A stretch of 64,000 nucleotides of DNA, taken from Ruminococcus sp. AF41-9 (GTDB lineage Bacteria; Bacillota; Clostridia; Lachnospirales; Lachnospiraceae). The position numbers were made by a program, and so were the translations under genes. This document shows positions 53,518 through 63,793 of the stretch, in pieces. Every line of letters starts with the position of its first letter. Within the stretch, counting starts at the first letter, position 1. Where the stretch lies: NCBI RefSeq assembly GCF_003477525.1, contig NZ_QUDO01000020.1, positions 1 through 64,000 on the forward strand, read 5' to 3'. Under the pieces are notes generated by a model. The model saw nothing but the letters and a program-made list of their open reading frames with translations. It did no database searches and was not told the DNA's origin.

Positions 53518-54956
53518 TGATGACTCTAAATAATAATGAGAAAGATTTCCAGAAAAAAATGCAACAGGATACAGAGATTCCGGCGATTGTACATGAACAT
53601 ATCAATCAGGCATATCATTTGATTGAGAATAATACGGTTACTCAGAAAAAAGCACCAAGGGATCCATTCCACTGGATGAAAATCGGAGGCAGGGTAGCAG
53701 GAGGTATGGCAGCGGTACTGGCGGTCGGATTTATATTCTGTGCAACCAATCCAGTAATGGCAAAGAATATCCCGGTTGTAGGAGGGCTTTTTGAAATCTT
53801 GCAGGATAATGTAAGTTTCTTTGGTGATTTTTCGGATTATGCAACAACCTTGGAATCCGTTGATGGAACAACGGCAGATGGCAGTGAAGCAGATGGGGAC
53901 AAGACAGGTAATGCCACTAGTGAGAATGCTTACATTAAAACAGCAGATGGGCTGACAATTACATGTTCTGAGGTATATGCCAACAGCCAGGCAGTCTATA
54001 TAACTATGCAGTTTAAGAGTGATAAGCCATTTCCAGAAACGTCAACCAGGGCGGAAAGTGGAACACCGGTCATTGATCTGTATATGACTGGAGGTGTGGA
54101 CTTTGATTCAGAAGCTAGTCGGGTGATCGACGGTCATGTGGAAGGACAGTTTCTGGATGACAACACCTATGCATGCATTTTCCGTTATGATCTTGCTCAG
54201 GCGGCAAAAGACTATACGGAATATAATGAGAAATACAATGAAATGACACAGCAGGTAATGGATGAGATGGGAATAACTCAGGCGGACTTAGATGATCAGA
54301 CGGATGAAGGTTATGCACTGCTGGAAGAGTTTATCAATAAAGTATCTGAGCGTGGTGGAGCATATCAGAAATATATTAAAGATATTGAGATTCCGGATAC
54401 TTTTAATCTGCATCTGGATATCTCGGAGGTAAGAGGGCTGGAAGCAGACTATGAGTGGTCAGAAGCGGATGATGAAAACTATGGAAGGGATGCCGGCTAC
54501 TACAAATATGAAGGTGACTGGAGTTTCGATATCCCGGTTACAGTAGATGATTCCCGGACAGAAGTATTGGAACTGAATGATACAAACGATGCTGGTATCG
54601 GACTCAAATCCGTAATTCGTTCTCCGTATGAACTGACGGTAAATGAACTTTATAAGGAAGGATCCAACAGTGACTGCTTCATGGTAGCTCTTGATGCCAA
54701 CGGAAACACACTTCCATATAATGAGTCTACTGGAAACTGTAATAACTTCGCAATTCAGGACAGGGATATTTCGACAGTAGATATTTATTTCCTGGATTAT
54801 ATCCAGTATATGGATGAACTGAAGGGGCAGCAGAATTTTGATAATCCTACGAAAGAAGACGGACAGAAATGGAAAAAACTTCTGGAGGAGAATGCGAAAT
54901 ATCATAAGACATTACATTTTGATAATGACAGTGAGACAGTGCAAAAAACTAAGTGA
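53517..54956 (+). CDS. DUF4179 anti-sigma factor
   Basis: A 479-residue protein with a cytosolic N-terminus (~1-55), one transmembrane helix (VAGGMAAVLAVGFIFCAT), then DUF4179 sequence (KTADGLTITCSEVYANSQAV) and a long acidic C-terminal region. The start overlaps the sigma stop (ATGATG). It appears intact while its sigma partner carries a stop, so its present role is uncertain. The L,D-transpeptidase gene follows by 22 bases, possibly in the same operon. Confidence 0.85.
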   Translation: MMTLNNNEKDFQKKMQQDTEIPAIVHEHINQAYHLIENNTVTQKKAPRDPFHWMKIGGRVAGGMAAVLAVGFIFCATNPVMAKNIPVVGGLFEILQDNVSFFGDFSDYATTLESVDGTTADGSEADGDKTGNATSENAYIKTADGLTITCSEVYANSQAVYITMQFKSDKPFPETSTRAESGTPVIDLYMTGGVDFDSEASRVIDGHVEGQFLDDNTYACIFRYDLAQAAKDYTEYNEKYNEMTQQVMDEMGITQADLDDQTDEGYALLEEFINKVSERGGAYQKYIKDIEIPDTFNLHLDISEVRGLEADYEWSEADDENYGRDAGYYKYEGDWSFDIPVTVDDSRTEVLELNDTNDAGIGLKSVIRSPYELTVNELYKEGSNSDCFMVALDANGNTLPYNESTGNCNNFAIQDRDISTVDIYFLDYIQYMDELKGQQNFDNPTKEDGQKWKKLLEENAKYHKTLHFDNDSETVQKTK

Positions 54957-54978
54957 TTCAAAGAAAGATAAGTAGGAT

Positions 54979-56517
54979 ATGAGACAAAAAGAAGTGATAG
55001 GGCAGTCAATGAGAACCACAAAATCGGCAAGACCAGGTTCAGTTGTTTATGTGCCGATGGATAAATCGGAATTCAGATCTATTATATTTTCAGAAAAGAA
55101 GAAAAATAAAATTAAGAAAATTGTAATATTGATTATATTGATGATTTTTGTTATAGGCTGTTGTATGTATGCAGGTATATCTTATTATTACTCATATCAC
55201 TTCTTTTATAGGACGACCATCAATGGGATTGACAGTTCAAATAAGACAGCATATGAGGTTGAGCAGGAGATTGCTGGGAAAAAGGATAACTATACTATTC
55301 AGGTAAGGGCAAGAATGCAGGACCCGCAGGCCATTACAGGAAAAGACATTGATTATAAATACGTATCCAGCGGTGCGGTTCTCCAGCTGCTGAAAACTCA
55401 GAAATCATGGGAATGGATTGGCAGTCTTTTTGAAACAAAAAACTATATGGTTCAAGAAGAGACTTTTTTCAGCCGGGAGAAACTGGAAGAACAGGTAAAT
55501 TCATTAAATTGTGCGAAAAAAGAGAATCAGATAGCACCGGAAAATGCGTATGTAAGTTTTGTTAACTCAGAATTCACTATTGTGCCAGAAACGGAAGGCA
55601 ACGAATTAAATACCAAAGAAGCTTATCAGATGATATGCAGGGCAATCGATAACGATGCGGCAGAGGTAAATCTGGAAAGTGATCCAAAGGCTTATAAGAA
55701 AGCAGATGTGACGAAAGAAAGTTCAGAACTTCAGAATATGGTAAATACATATAAGAACCTGACAAAAGCAAATATCACATATACATTTGGAGACGAAACG
55801 GTAACACTCGATGGGAATACCATTAAAAACTGGCTGCAGTTTGACGAGAAAGGGCAGCTGCTCCAGAATGATGAAGCCTTCCGGCAGCATGTAGTGGATT
55901 ATGTGGCACAGCTTGCAGCAGATCATGATACAGTTGGCACTGAAAGACAATTTCAGACCACAAGCGGAAGGACAGTGTATGTATATGGCTCAGCCTATGA
56001 ATGGAAGATTGATCAGGACAAGGAAGTAGCACAGCTCATGCAGGAAATTCAGTCAGGAACCCAGACAACCAGGGAACCGGTATATTCTATGAGGGCAAAT
56101 GCACACGGGATCAATGATCTCGGAAATACATATATAGAGGTAGATCTTACAGAGCAGTATATGTGGTATTATCAGAATGGAAATATTATTTTCCAATCAG
56201 AAATCGTATCCGGACTGCCAAGCGATCCGGACAGAAAAACACCCCCTGGAATATTCACACTGAATTCAAAGAGCAGTCCGTCCGTGCTGCGAGGTGAAAT
56301 GACAGCAAATGGAACCTATTCTTATGAACAGCCGGTAACGTACTGGATGCCATTCAATGGAGGAATTGGCTTTCATGATGCAGACTGGCAGCCGTACTTT
56401 GGTGGTGACAGATATCTTACAGGTGGTTCTCATGGATGTATCAATCTTCCACCAGAAAATGCCGGACAGCTTTATAGTCTTATTCAGTATGATGTCCCGA
56501 TAATCTGTTTTTACTAA
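54979..56517 (+). CDS. L,D-transpeptidase (YkuD) with peptidoglycan-binding domain
   Basis: A 512-residue single-pass membrane protein (helix IVILIILMIFVIGCCMYAGI, ~46-65) with extracellular peptidoglycan-binding-like repeats (TTINGIDSSNKTAYEVEQEI) and a C-terminal YkuD catalytic domain ending in GSHGCINLPPENA, where His and Cys form the catalytic pair. It makes 3-3 cross-links in peptidoglycan. Proximity to a sigma/anti-sigma pair suggests envelope-stress control. The start ATG at 54979 has a weak site; ATG at 55009 is an alternative. Confidence 0.85.
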   Translation: MRQKEVIGQSMRTTKSARPGSVVYVPMDKSEFRSIIFSEKKKNKIKKIVILIILMIFVIGCCMYAGISYYYSYHFFYRTTINGIDSSNKTAYEVEQEIAGKKDNYTIQVRARMQDPQAITGKDIDYKYVSSGAVLQLLKTQKSWEWIGSLFETKNYMVQEETFFSREKLEEQVNSLNCAKKENQIAPENAYVSFVNSEFTIVPETEGNELNTKEAYQMICRAIDNDAAEVNLESDPKAYKKADVTKESSELQNMVNTYKNLTKANITYTFGDETVTLDGNTIKNWLQFDEKGQLLQNDEAFRQHVVDYVAQLAADHDTVGTERQFQTTSGRTVYVYGSAYEWKIDQDKEVAQLMQEIQSGTQTTREPVYSMRANAHGINDLGNTYIEVDLTEQYMWYYQNGNIIFQSEIVSGLPSDPDRKTPPGIFTLNSKSSPSVLRGEMTANGTYSYEQPVTYWMPFNGGIGFHDADWQPYFGGDRYLTGGSHGCINLPPENAGQLYSLIQYDVPIICFY

Positions 56518-56536
56518 TTCTATAGTCAAGATGTAC

Positions 56537-56577
56537 AGGACAGGAGCTAAGTTGTAATGCAGCTGGCTCCTGTCCTT
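56537..56577 (+). terminator. Rho-independent terminator
   Basis: GGACAGGAGC pairs with GCTCCTGTCC around a loop; the T-run is short (TTCATTGT). It ends the transpeptidase transcript. Confidence 0.6.
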
Positions 56578-56841
56578 CATTGTCAACAATATCAGATTGG
56601 CACATGATCACCATTTCGGTAATCCAGAACAAAGCAGACTTGATGTGGAAGTGGAAGAGCGATTGGTAAAAGCTAGCAATCTCTTCCTTTCACAAAGAGT
56701 GAAGAAGAGAAGGCACATTAATGGGATTGACGTATCAATACTGGAACCATATAATGGGTACAAAGAAAAATTTATTTATGGAAATAAACACATTGACAGA
56801 GCATGCAAAAGTGTTGTGATTAAAGTTTAAAAAGAATCCTT

Positions 56842-57137
56842 ATGAATATCATAAGTAATGCTGTCAAGTATAATAAAGAAAAAGGAGAGATACTGCTCAG
56901 CTATTATGAAACACAGTAGATGACAGGCATATACTGTTTGAGTTTCACTGCAAGGATACCGGAGTTGGAATGAGTAAAGAATTTCAGGACCATATTTTTG
57001 AACTATTTACTCAGGAAACAGGTGGTGCAAGATCTGTTTATGGAGGAACAGGTCTTGGTATGCCAATTACAAAAAAACTAATAGAGAAAATGGGCGGTAC
57101 GATTAAATTGGAACGGAATTTCCCCCAATTATTCTAA
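56842..57137 (+). pseudogene. Histidine kinase ATPase-domain remnant
   Basis: A start near 56842 reads MNIISNAVKYNKEKGEILLS (N box), then after a frame change FEFHCKDTGVGMSKEFQDHI (G1 box), FELFTQETGGARSVYGGTGL and GMPITKKLIEKMGGTI (G2). These are HATPase motifs of a hybrid kinase. There is no dimerisation or sensor part, and the sequence runs into a GH20 remnant. Upstream, 56600-56830 contains an open frame of unclear origin. Confidence 0.65.
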
Positions 57138-57640
57138 GACCTATGCGTGTACCAAAGCAGCTCTTTCTACTTGTAAAAAATACAATATAAAAGAGGTGCT
57201 CTGTACAGCATGGATGGATAATGGTGCAGAAACCCCGGTGGATGCTTTGCTTCCGGGACTTGTACTTTTTGCACACCTTGATTTTCACAGAGACTATGAC
57301 GAAACAATCTTTAAGCAGGAGTTCAGGAACTGCACAGGCGGGGAATTTGATGATTTTATGGCACTTGACAATTTTGATTCCTTATTCTTAAATACGAAAG
57401 AGAATAAAGAGGCTCAAAATCCTTCAAAATATCTGTTATACCAGGATCCAATGTTAGGCATTTTTGATTATCATGTGAAAGAATCAGGTGTCAATACAAA
57501 ATCTTACTACCAAAACATACAGAAATGTATGAAGGAATGTGCAAAAAAAACAGGAAAATATCAGCTTTTATTTTCATTTTATGAAAAACTGGCGGCGGTA
57601 TTAGCTGATAAAGCCGATTTGGGCATGTGTATAAAATCAG
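57133..57640 (+). pseudogene. GH20-like hexosaminidase, C-terminal remnant
   Basis: One frame reads KTYACTKAALSTCKKYNIKE, CTAWMDNGAETPVDALLPGL, DNFDSLFLNTKENKEAQNPS, KYLLYQDPMLGIFDYHVKES and FYEKLAAVLADKADLGMCIK. It is about 60% similar by eye to the fragment at 36595 and has an extra N-terminal segment. Both lack the catalytic barrel. It ends in unrelated sequence, then a two-component operon starts. Confidence 0.55.
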
Positions 57641-57792
57641 CATATCGGTTTATACAGGAAATCAGAACTATTCTCATAGAATGGTTTTGGTTTCCTTTTT
57701 TGCTGTTACAAATCAGTTACAACTGCATTATAGAATTTAATGTATAATTAACCTGTGAAAAGATAGTTATAAAAACATGTGAGGTAATAATC

Positions 57793-58458
57793 ATGAAGGC
57801 AAGAATTCTTGTGATAGAAGACGAAATGTCAATCAATGACCTGCTATGTATGAATTTGGAGATTGCAGGGTATGAAACAGTAGGATATCTGGATGGAAAT
57901 GAGGCATATGAAGCAATTATTCAAGATCATGCGTTTCAATGTGCGCTTGTAGATATCATGCTTCCTGGAAGAGACGGATATAGCCTGTTACCGAAACTGA
58001 AGCAGTATGAAATCCCCGTAATATTTCTTACCGCAAAGGGAGATATCGCGAGCAAGATAAAGGGATTAAAAGACGGTGCAGAAGATTATATTGTAAAACC
58101 ATTTGAAATGCTGGAAGTGATGGTCCGTCTTGAAAAAGTACTGGAACGTAATGGCACTGTACAAGAACAGATTCAAATTGGTGATGTCATCATTGATACT
58201 GCTAGTCGTACTGTTACAAAAATGGGCATGGAAATCTATTTAAAGCCAATGGAATATAACTGCCTCATGGTGTTCGCCAAAAATCCGAATAAAGCACTGA
58301 CCAGGAATCAGATTCTGCAGGAACTGTGGAATGAAGAGTTCTGCGGAGAAACAAGAACTGTGGATGCACATGTGGGTCGTATCAGGAAAAAGCTTGGCTG
58401 GCAGGATAAGATTAAAACAATTCCCAGAATCGGTTACAGACTAGAGGTGGATTTATGA
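57793..58458 (+). CDS. OmpR-family response regulator
   Basis: A 221-residue regulator: receiver domain (LVIEDEMSINDLL acidic pair; phospho-acceptor Asp in CALVDIMLPGRDGYS; Lys in IVKPF) and winged-helix domain (GMEIYLKPMEYNCLMVFAKN, VDAHVGRIRKKLGW). It overlaps the kinase gene by four bases. It probably controls the downstream lipoprotein/ABC operon. The start follows GTGAGGTAATAATC. Confidence 0.95.
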   Translation: MKARILVIEDEMSINDLLCMNLEIAGYETVGYLDGNEAYEAIIQDHAFQCALVDIMLPGRDGYSLLPKLKQYEIPVIFLTAKGDIASKIKGLKDGAEDYIVKPFEMLEVMVRLEKVLERNGTVQEQIQIGDVIIDTASRTVTKMGMEIYLKPMEYNCLMVFAKNPNKALTRNQILQELWNEEFCGETRTVDAHVGRIRKKLGWQDKIKTIPRIGYRLEVDL

Positions 58459-59875
58459 AACTCTTAATAAAGATCTTTTTCAGACTACATGTATCATTTT
58501 GTTGGTATCGTCAGGGATCTTTCTCTATACCACTTATTGTTGGAAAAATCAGAGTATACAGAATATCAACAGTTATGAAAGCAGTATATTCAGAACAAAT
58601 ATCTTACAGTTTGAAAATAAAACAAGTCTTTCTGACAATCAGAAACAGAATGCCGACAACGAAATGCGCCCCCAAATAGTTACTTATGCTTTTCGGCAGG
58701 TTTTTCATGACAGCGCGGTTTTATATCTTGATGGAAAAATGACCTATAATGGAACTGTTTATGAATTCGATGTAAAAAAGTTAAGAGAATTATGTGCAAG
58801 TAAGGCAAACATGGTGGATCATGGCAGCAACAGTGATGGTCATGACCCTATGATCAGTCAGATAAATGGAAGGACACTTTTATTATTTTACTATGGCAAT
58901 GTAAATATGGGATATCAGATTGTTACTTATAAAGATATAACAGATGTAATAGAAAAAAGTCATCTGCTGTTTTTTCAGACGGGTGGATTTACTTTATCTT
59001 TGATCGTGGTGATGGGAATTATCCTTTATTTGAGCCTTCGAAAAATCACAGCACCGCTTACAAGCCTAAGAGAAGCTACGCTTCTTGTTTCTGAAGGTAT
59101 TTATGATTTTAAAGTACCGTCAGAGGGAAATACAGAACTTGCGCAGGTAGGTGCAACCTTTAATTTTATGACAGGTAAAATAAAAGAACAAATTGAAAGT
59201 CTTTCTAACATAAACCGGACACAAAAACAGCTTATTGGAAGTCTGGCTCATGAGCTGAAAACCCCAATGACTGCAATCATAGGCTATGCAGATACATTGC
59301 TTACTGTGCGCCTGACCCCGGAAAGGCAGGAGAAGGCTCTGATTTATATTGAAAATGAATGTCGCAGGCTTTCAAGACTTTCTATGAAAATGCTGGAATT
59401 AACCGGACTCTACGAAGCTTCGGAAGACTCATTCAATCCAGTGGAAATACAGGTGGATAACTTCCTGAAAGAAGTAAAAGAACTCATTGATTGCAGGCTT
59501 CAAGAAAAAAATATCTCTCTTGATGTGTTTTGTGAACCAAAAGAATTGGTAAAGAAGTTTGATCAGGACTTAATGATAAGTGTAGTGACAAATCTAATTG
59601 ATAATGCAGTCAAAGCTTCCAGGAAAGAATCTAAAATTGTGCTTGAGGCAACCCCAGACCATCTGATGGTTCAGGATTTTGGAAAGGGAATACCGAAAGA
59701 GGATCTGGAAATGGTGACGGAACCATTTTATATGGTAGACAAATCTCGTTCCAGGGCAAAAGGAAGTGTAGGGCTCGGTCTTTCTTTATGTCAGAAAATT
59801 ATAGAACTGCACGATTTCCAACTGAAGATTGAAAGCAATCCGGGAAAAGGAACTACCGTCTCTGTTTTCTGGTAA
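58455..59875 (+). pseudogene. Sensor histidine kinase, frameshifted near its start
   Basis: The ATG overlaps the response-regulator stop (ATGA), giving KLLIKIFFR, but the continuing kinase (SSGIFLYTTYCWKNQSIQNI onward) is in another frame. Adding one A near 58487 gives FFRTTCIILLVSSGIFLYTTY, an intact first transmembrane helix. The rest is complete: second helix (FTLSLIVVMGIILYLSL), HAMP, H box (GSLAHELKTPMTAIIGYAD), N box (TNLIDNAVKAS), G boxes (DFGKGIPKED, GSVGLGLSLC). Without the repair a later start at 58499 would still give a kinase lacking its N-terminus. Confidence 0.85.
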
Positions 59876-59974
59876 TCACACTAACGTTTACATATCAGTT
59901 ACAAATCGCGAAAGATTTGGTGTAATGCTCGATGATATACTTATAACAACCTTAGAAAGGAGATATTACCAGAA

Positions 59975-61459
59975 ATGAGAAAAAACATAAAAAAGTTTGC
60001 AGGAATAGTGCTTTGTATTGGAATGTTTACAGGATGCGCACAGACCCCGGATTCTTCTTTGGTAAAGCCGAAGGGGAGCAAGGCTGTAGATGCTTATACG
60101 GAAGCGGATGATGTTAGCGGTTCTAAAGGAGAAGCATCTGAAAGCAAGAACGATGACGGTTCAGAGTCAAAGACAACCATCAGGAATCTCATTGATGCTC
60201 CTCAAAATTATAAAAGCCATGTGGAAGATGACAGTGCCAAGCTCGTGGTAAATACAGATGCAAGCGTAGAAATTCCGGAAGTGGAAAAGATATCTGCTAT
60301 TTCTGTCACCGCGGCAGAAGTTACCCAGGAGCTTCTCGACCGTATTACAAACGCATTCTTCTCAGAGGCAAAACTTTATACCATGGATAGTTATTATGTG
60401 AAGACAAAGGATGAAATTAAAAAAACTCTGGATGAACTAAAAGAAGACGTTGCAAACGGAAACCTGGATCCGTATAACTATGGAACAGACGATGATGGGA
60501 ATTATGTCTATGATATCTATGAAGATATTGAGACATGGGAACAGGAATACGAAACTGCTCCGGAAAAGAAAACCCTGACAGAGGCAAAACCTGTTGCCGG
60601 AAATTATTTCAGTTGTATTGCACAAATGCCAGACGATTCACAATACTACTATATGATATCTTCCGATGGCTCCGATACCTTGTCAGTCAAGATCAAGAAA
60701 GCAGCAAACAAGGGCGGGGAAAAAATACCGGAGGATGCAATGTGGTGTGATTACGGATATTCTGAAGAGGAAGAAAAACCCACAGAAGAATCTATCGGGC
60801 TGTCCCTGGATGAAGCAAAAAAACTTGTAAAGGAAAAAGTTGAAAAAATGGGCATCACAGATTTACAGTTTTCTAACTGGAATTACGCGGTGTGCAAAAG
60901 TTTTGAAGGCGATAATAGTTCAGGTAATTTTGGAAATGGATATAGAATTGATTATGCACGTACCATAAATGGTGTGCCGGTAACTCAGACAATTGCAGAC
61001 GGTGGGGCATTGGAAGATATGGACAGCACGATGGAAACATGGTCTTATGAAAGTCTCTGTTTCTATGTCGATAAAGATGGCATAGAAAGCATGACTTATT
61101 CAAATCCCTACACAATTGGTAACATAAAGACAGAGAATTTAAATCTTCTTTCATTCAGCGAGATTATGAAAATTTATGAAAAAATGATGGTGGTAACAAA
61201 CGCTGATAATATGCAATATGAAAATTCCAGAGTCTATAATATTGATCGGATCGTTCTTGGCTATGCCAGAATATATGAGCCGTCTACTGACGCACACACA
61301 GGTATTTTGATCCCCGTCTGGGATTTTTTCGGCAGCATGACTTCAGAAAGTGAATATAACGGAGAAACAGAATCAAATACCAGTAAAGATCCAAATGAAA
61401 GTTTCCTCACCATTAATGCCGTGGATGGCAGTATCATAGACCGGAATCTGGGTTACTGA
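59975..61459 (+). CDS. DUF6034-like lipoprotein
   Basis: A 494-residue lipoprotein with lipobox MFTGC (Cys ~22), an Asp/Ser/Lys-rich linker and a large beta-containing domain (LTEAKPVAGNYFSCIAQMPD, GNGYRIDYARTINGVPVTQT, GYARIYEPSTDAHTGILIPV) matching DUF6034. The ATG follows AAAGGAGATATTACCAGA. It stands between the two-component genes and the ABC-2 permeases, so it is likely part of the transporter's surface sensing or assembly. Confidence 0.7.
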   Translation: MRKNIKKFAGIVLCIGMFTGCAQTPDSSLVKPKGSKAVDAYTEADDVSGSKGEASESKNDDGSESKTTIRNLIDAPQNYKSHVEDDSAKLVVNTDASVEIPEVEKISAISVTAAEVTQELLDRITNAFFSEAKLYTMDSYYVKTKDEIKKTLDELKEDVANGNLDPYNYGTDDDGNYVYDIYEDIETWEQEYETAPEKKTLTEAKPVAGNYFSCIAQMPDDSQYYYMISSDGSDTLSVKIKKAANKGGEKIPEDAMWCDYGYSEEEEKPTEESIGLSLDEAKKLVKEKVEKMGITDLQFSNWNYAVCKSFEGDNSSGNFGNGYRIDYARTINGVPVTQTIADGGALEDMDSTMETWSYESLCFYVDKDGIESMTYSNPYTIGNIKTENLNLLSFSEIMKIYEKMMVVTNADNMQYENSRVYNIDRIVLGYARIYEPSTDAHTGILIPVWDFFGSMTSESEYNGETESNTSKDPNESFLTINAVDGSIIDRNLGY

Positions 61460-61460
61460 C

Positions 61461-62351
61461 ATGAGACAGGTATTTGGAATTGTAAGGTACAATTTCTTCG
61501 GATTTTTACGCAATCCCAAAGTTATTTTTATATTTCTGTTAGAATTTGTACTTAGTTTCCTGCTTACAGGCAGAATCATGGTTGTAATGGATACCTACGA
61601 TACACCGGTACAGGCCATCGAACCATTTATCTGGACATTTGGGGATGGGATAGCAGTACTGTCCAGTTCGCTGCTCTTGCTTCTTATGTTTTCTGACCTG
61701 CCGAAGATGACACCTATTACTCCATACCAGCTGACCCGGACAACCAAGAGGAAATGGCTTTTAGGTCAATTCATTTATGTTATTCTTGTAACTGTTTTAT
61801 ATACGGTTTTGATGCTGCTGTTTACGGCCGTGCTGTGTATGAAAAAGAGTTATCCAGGTAACCTGTGGAGCGAAACTGCGGCCATGCTTGGTTATTCAGA
61901 ATTAGGAAAAAACCTGCAGGTCCCTTCTACAGTAAGAGTCATGGAAAGTATTTCACCTTATGGCTGTATGCTGCAGGTTTTCTTCCTGTTGTTTTGTTAT
62001 TCGCTGACATTAAGCTTTGTAATCCTTGTAGGAAATCTCTATAAAGGGAAGACTAAGGGTATGATTTTTGGCCTTCTTTACAGTGTATTTGGTTTTTTAT
62101 TGGACCCGAAAGTACTGGCTGCAATTTTACATAAAGAAAAATACGAAATGTATCAGGTAAATGTATTAATCTGCTGGATCAGTCCTCTGAACCAGGCAGT
62201 ATACGGAAAACATAACTTAGGTTATGACCCATTGCTTCCGAAAATCACGCATTCCTACATGTTTTTTCTGGGTATTTTAGTTCTTCTTGCAGTTTTTGCA
62301 ATTAACCGGATGAAAAAATATACCTTTGAATTTCTTGGAGAAAAGACATGA
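61461..62351 (+). CDS. ABC-2-type transporter permease
   Basis: A 296-residue membrane protein with about six transmembrane segments (IFIFLLEFVLSFLLTGRIM, VILVTVLYTVLMLLFTAVL, MLQVFFLLFCYSLTLSFVI, FFLGILVLLAVFAI). It starts one base after the lipoprotein stop. With the next permease and the ATPase at 63075 it would form a heteromeric exporter. Substrate unknown. Confidence 0.8.
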   Translation: MRQVFGIVRYNFFGFLRNPKVIFIFLLEFVLSFLLTGRIMVVMDTYDTPVQAIEPFIWTFGDGIAVLSSSLLLLLMFSDLPKMTPITPYQLTRTTKRKWLLGQFIYVILVTVLYTVLMLLFTAVLCMKKSYPGNLWSETAAMLGYSELGKNLQVPSTVRVMESISPYGCMLQVFFLLFCYSLTLSFVILVGNLYKGKTKGMIFGLLYSVFGFLLDPKVLAAILHKEKYEMYQVNVLICWISPLNQAVYGKHNLGYDPLLPKITHSYMFFLGILVLLAVFAINRMKKYTFEFLGEKT

Positions 62352-62369
62352 TCGGAAGGGGGAATACCT

Positions 62370-63097
62370 GTGTGGGGTGAAACAAAACGTATGTTATTTA
62401 ATAAGAATTTTCTGGCAGCATGGCTGATAGCCTGCATTTCCATCGCCATTGGCCAGACTTATCCCAGCTTAAAAAAAGCACTGGCATGTGGTACTTTTAT
62501 CAGTATACTGGAAGGTTCCTTAAAAAGTCAGGCAGTATCTTTTGCCATTCCGGTAGCGGCCGTATTGCCATGGAGTGATTCCATTCTGCAAGAATATAAA
62601 AGTGGATTTTTAAAGGAGATACTTCCCAGAACGACCCGCAGACAGTATGTCGAAGGTAAAGTCTTTTCTATTATGATGTCTGGTTTTATGGTCTGGACAT
62701 TAGCTATACTAACGGTACTTTTTATCAATTTTATTGTGTTCTATCCGCTGGAGATACAGGGTGCTATTCAGAAAGAAGCACTTCTGGACTTGCTCATGAA
62801 GGCATTCCGGACAGGACTTATCGGAAGTATCATAAGTACTTTCGGTGGAAGCTGCGGGATTTTATGGGATTCTGCTTACATGGTATATGGAATCCCTTTT
62901 GTAGCTTCTATTTCGGAATTATTCTTCATGACCGCTATTTTAAAAATCAGATATGGTTTTATCCAGTAGAATGGATACTGGCTGATAAAAATTGGGGACC
63001 GGACAAAATAGGAGTTTGGCTATTTCTACTGTTGTTTTTATTAGTAATGCTGGGAATTCTGGGAGGTGTTTTATATGGAAGATTGGAAGAAATCTGA
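62370..63097 (+). pseudogene. Second ABC-2-type permease, frameshifted
   Basis: The first frame (to 62969) has four transmembrane segments (ACISIAIGQTYPSL, AVSFAIPVAAVLPW, IMMSGFMVWTLAILTVLF, GLIGSIISTFGGSCGILW). The second (from ~62920) continues HDRYFKNQIWFYPVEWILAD and a last helix (VWLFLLLFLLVMLGILGGVL). One base near 62917 joins them. GTG start after GGAAGGGGGAATACCT. It overlaps the ATPase by 23 bases. Confidence 0.7.
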
Positions 63098-63791
63098 AGG
63101 GACATTTAATCTGGCCTGTGATCCGCAAAGAGCAAGTGGAATGATGCAGAACACCTGCGTAAAAATAGAACACGTGACCAAACGTTTCGGTGAAGACATC
63201 GTGTTACAGGAAGTAAATCTTTCCCTGAAAACAGGGAACGTCTATGGGATTGTTGGAAATAACGGTTCCGGAAAGACCGTCCTTATGAAATGCATCTGTG
63301 GGTTTCTTCCTGTAACTACGGGCACTATTTTTGTATTTGGAAAAAAAATAGGCCATGATGTGGATTTTCCTGAAAGTCTTGGAGTTATTATCGAGACTCC
63401 CGGTTTTCTTACACAATATACGGGCTTTAAAAATCTGGAGATCCTGGCAGACATGAATGGCCGGATCTCGAAGGCCGATATCCGCATAGTCTTAAAAAGG
63501 GTAGGATTGGATCCGGACATGAAGAAACCAGTCGGAAAATATTCCCTTGGAATGCGTCAACGCCTTGGTATTGCACAGGCCATTATGGAAGATCCTCTGT
63601 TTTTGATCCTGGATGAGCCGTTTAATGGACTGGATAAACATGGCGTGGAAGAAATAAGAGAACTGCTGCTGGATTTAAAAGCAGCAGGAAAAACCATTTT
63701 GCTGGCAAGCCATAATGAAGAGGACATCAGAATCTTATGTGACCACGTATATGAAATGGATGGAGGAATCTTAAGAGAAAGGACTGCCTGA
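63075..63791 (+). CDS. ABC transporter ATP-binding protein
   Basis: A 238-residue ATPase: Walker A GNNGSGKTVL, signature YSLGMRQRLG, Walker B LFLILDEPFNGLD, H loop LLASHNEED. The ATG at 63075 follows GGGAGGTGTTTTAT and lies inside the end of the permease gene. The ~22 residues before the ATPase core (MEDWKKSEGTFNLACDPQRA) are unusual, and a second ATG at 63141 is possible. It energises the preceding ABC-2 permeases. Confidence 0.9.
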   Translation: MEDWKKSEGTFNLACDPQRASGMMQNTCVKIEHVTKRFGEDIVLQEVNLSLKTGNVYGIVGNNGSGKTVLMKCICGFLPVTTGTIFVFGKKIGHDVDFPESLGVIIETPGFLTQYTGFKNLEILADMNGRISKADIRIVLKRVGLDPDMKKPVGKYSLGMRQRLGIAQAIMEDPLFLILDEPFNGLDKHGVEEIRELLLDLKAAGKTILLASHNEEDIRILCDHVYEMDGGILRERTA

Positions 63792-63793
63792 TA

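Noticed and set aside
56597..56830. Open frame before the kinase remnant as a gene
   Set aside because: It has no ribosome site or recognisable domain and lies in debris; not enough to call it.
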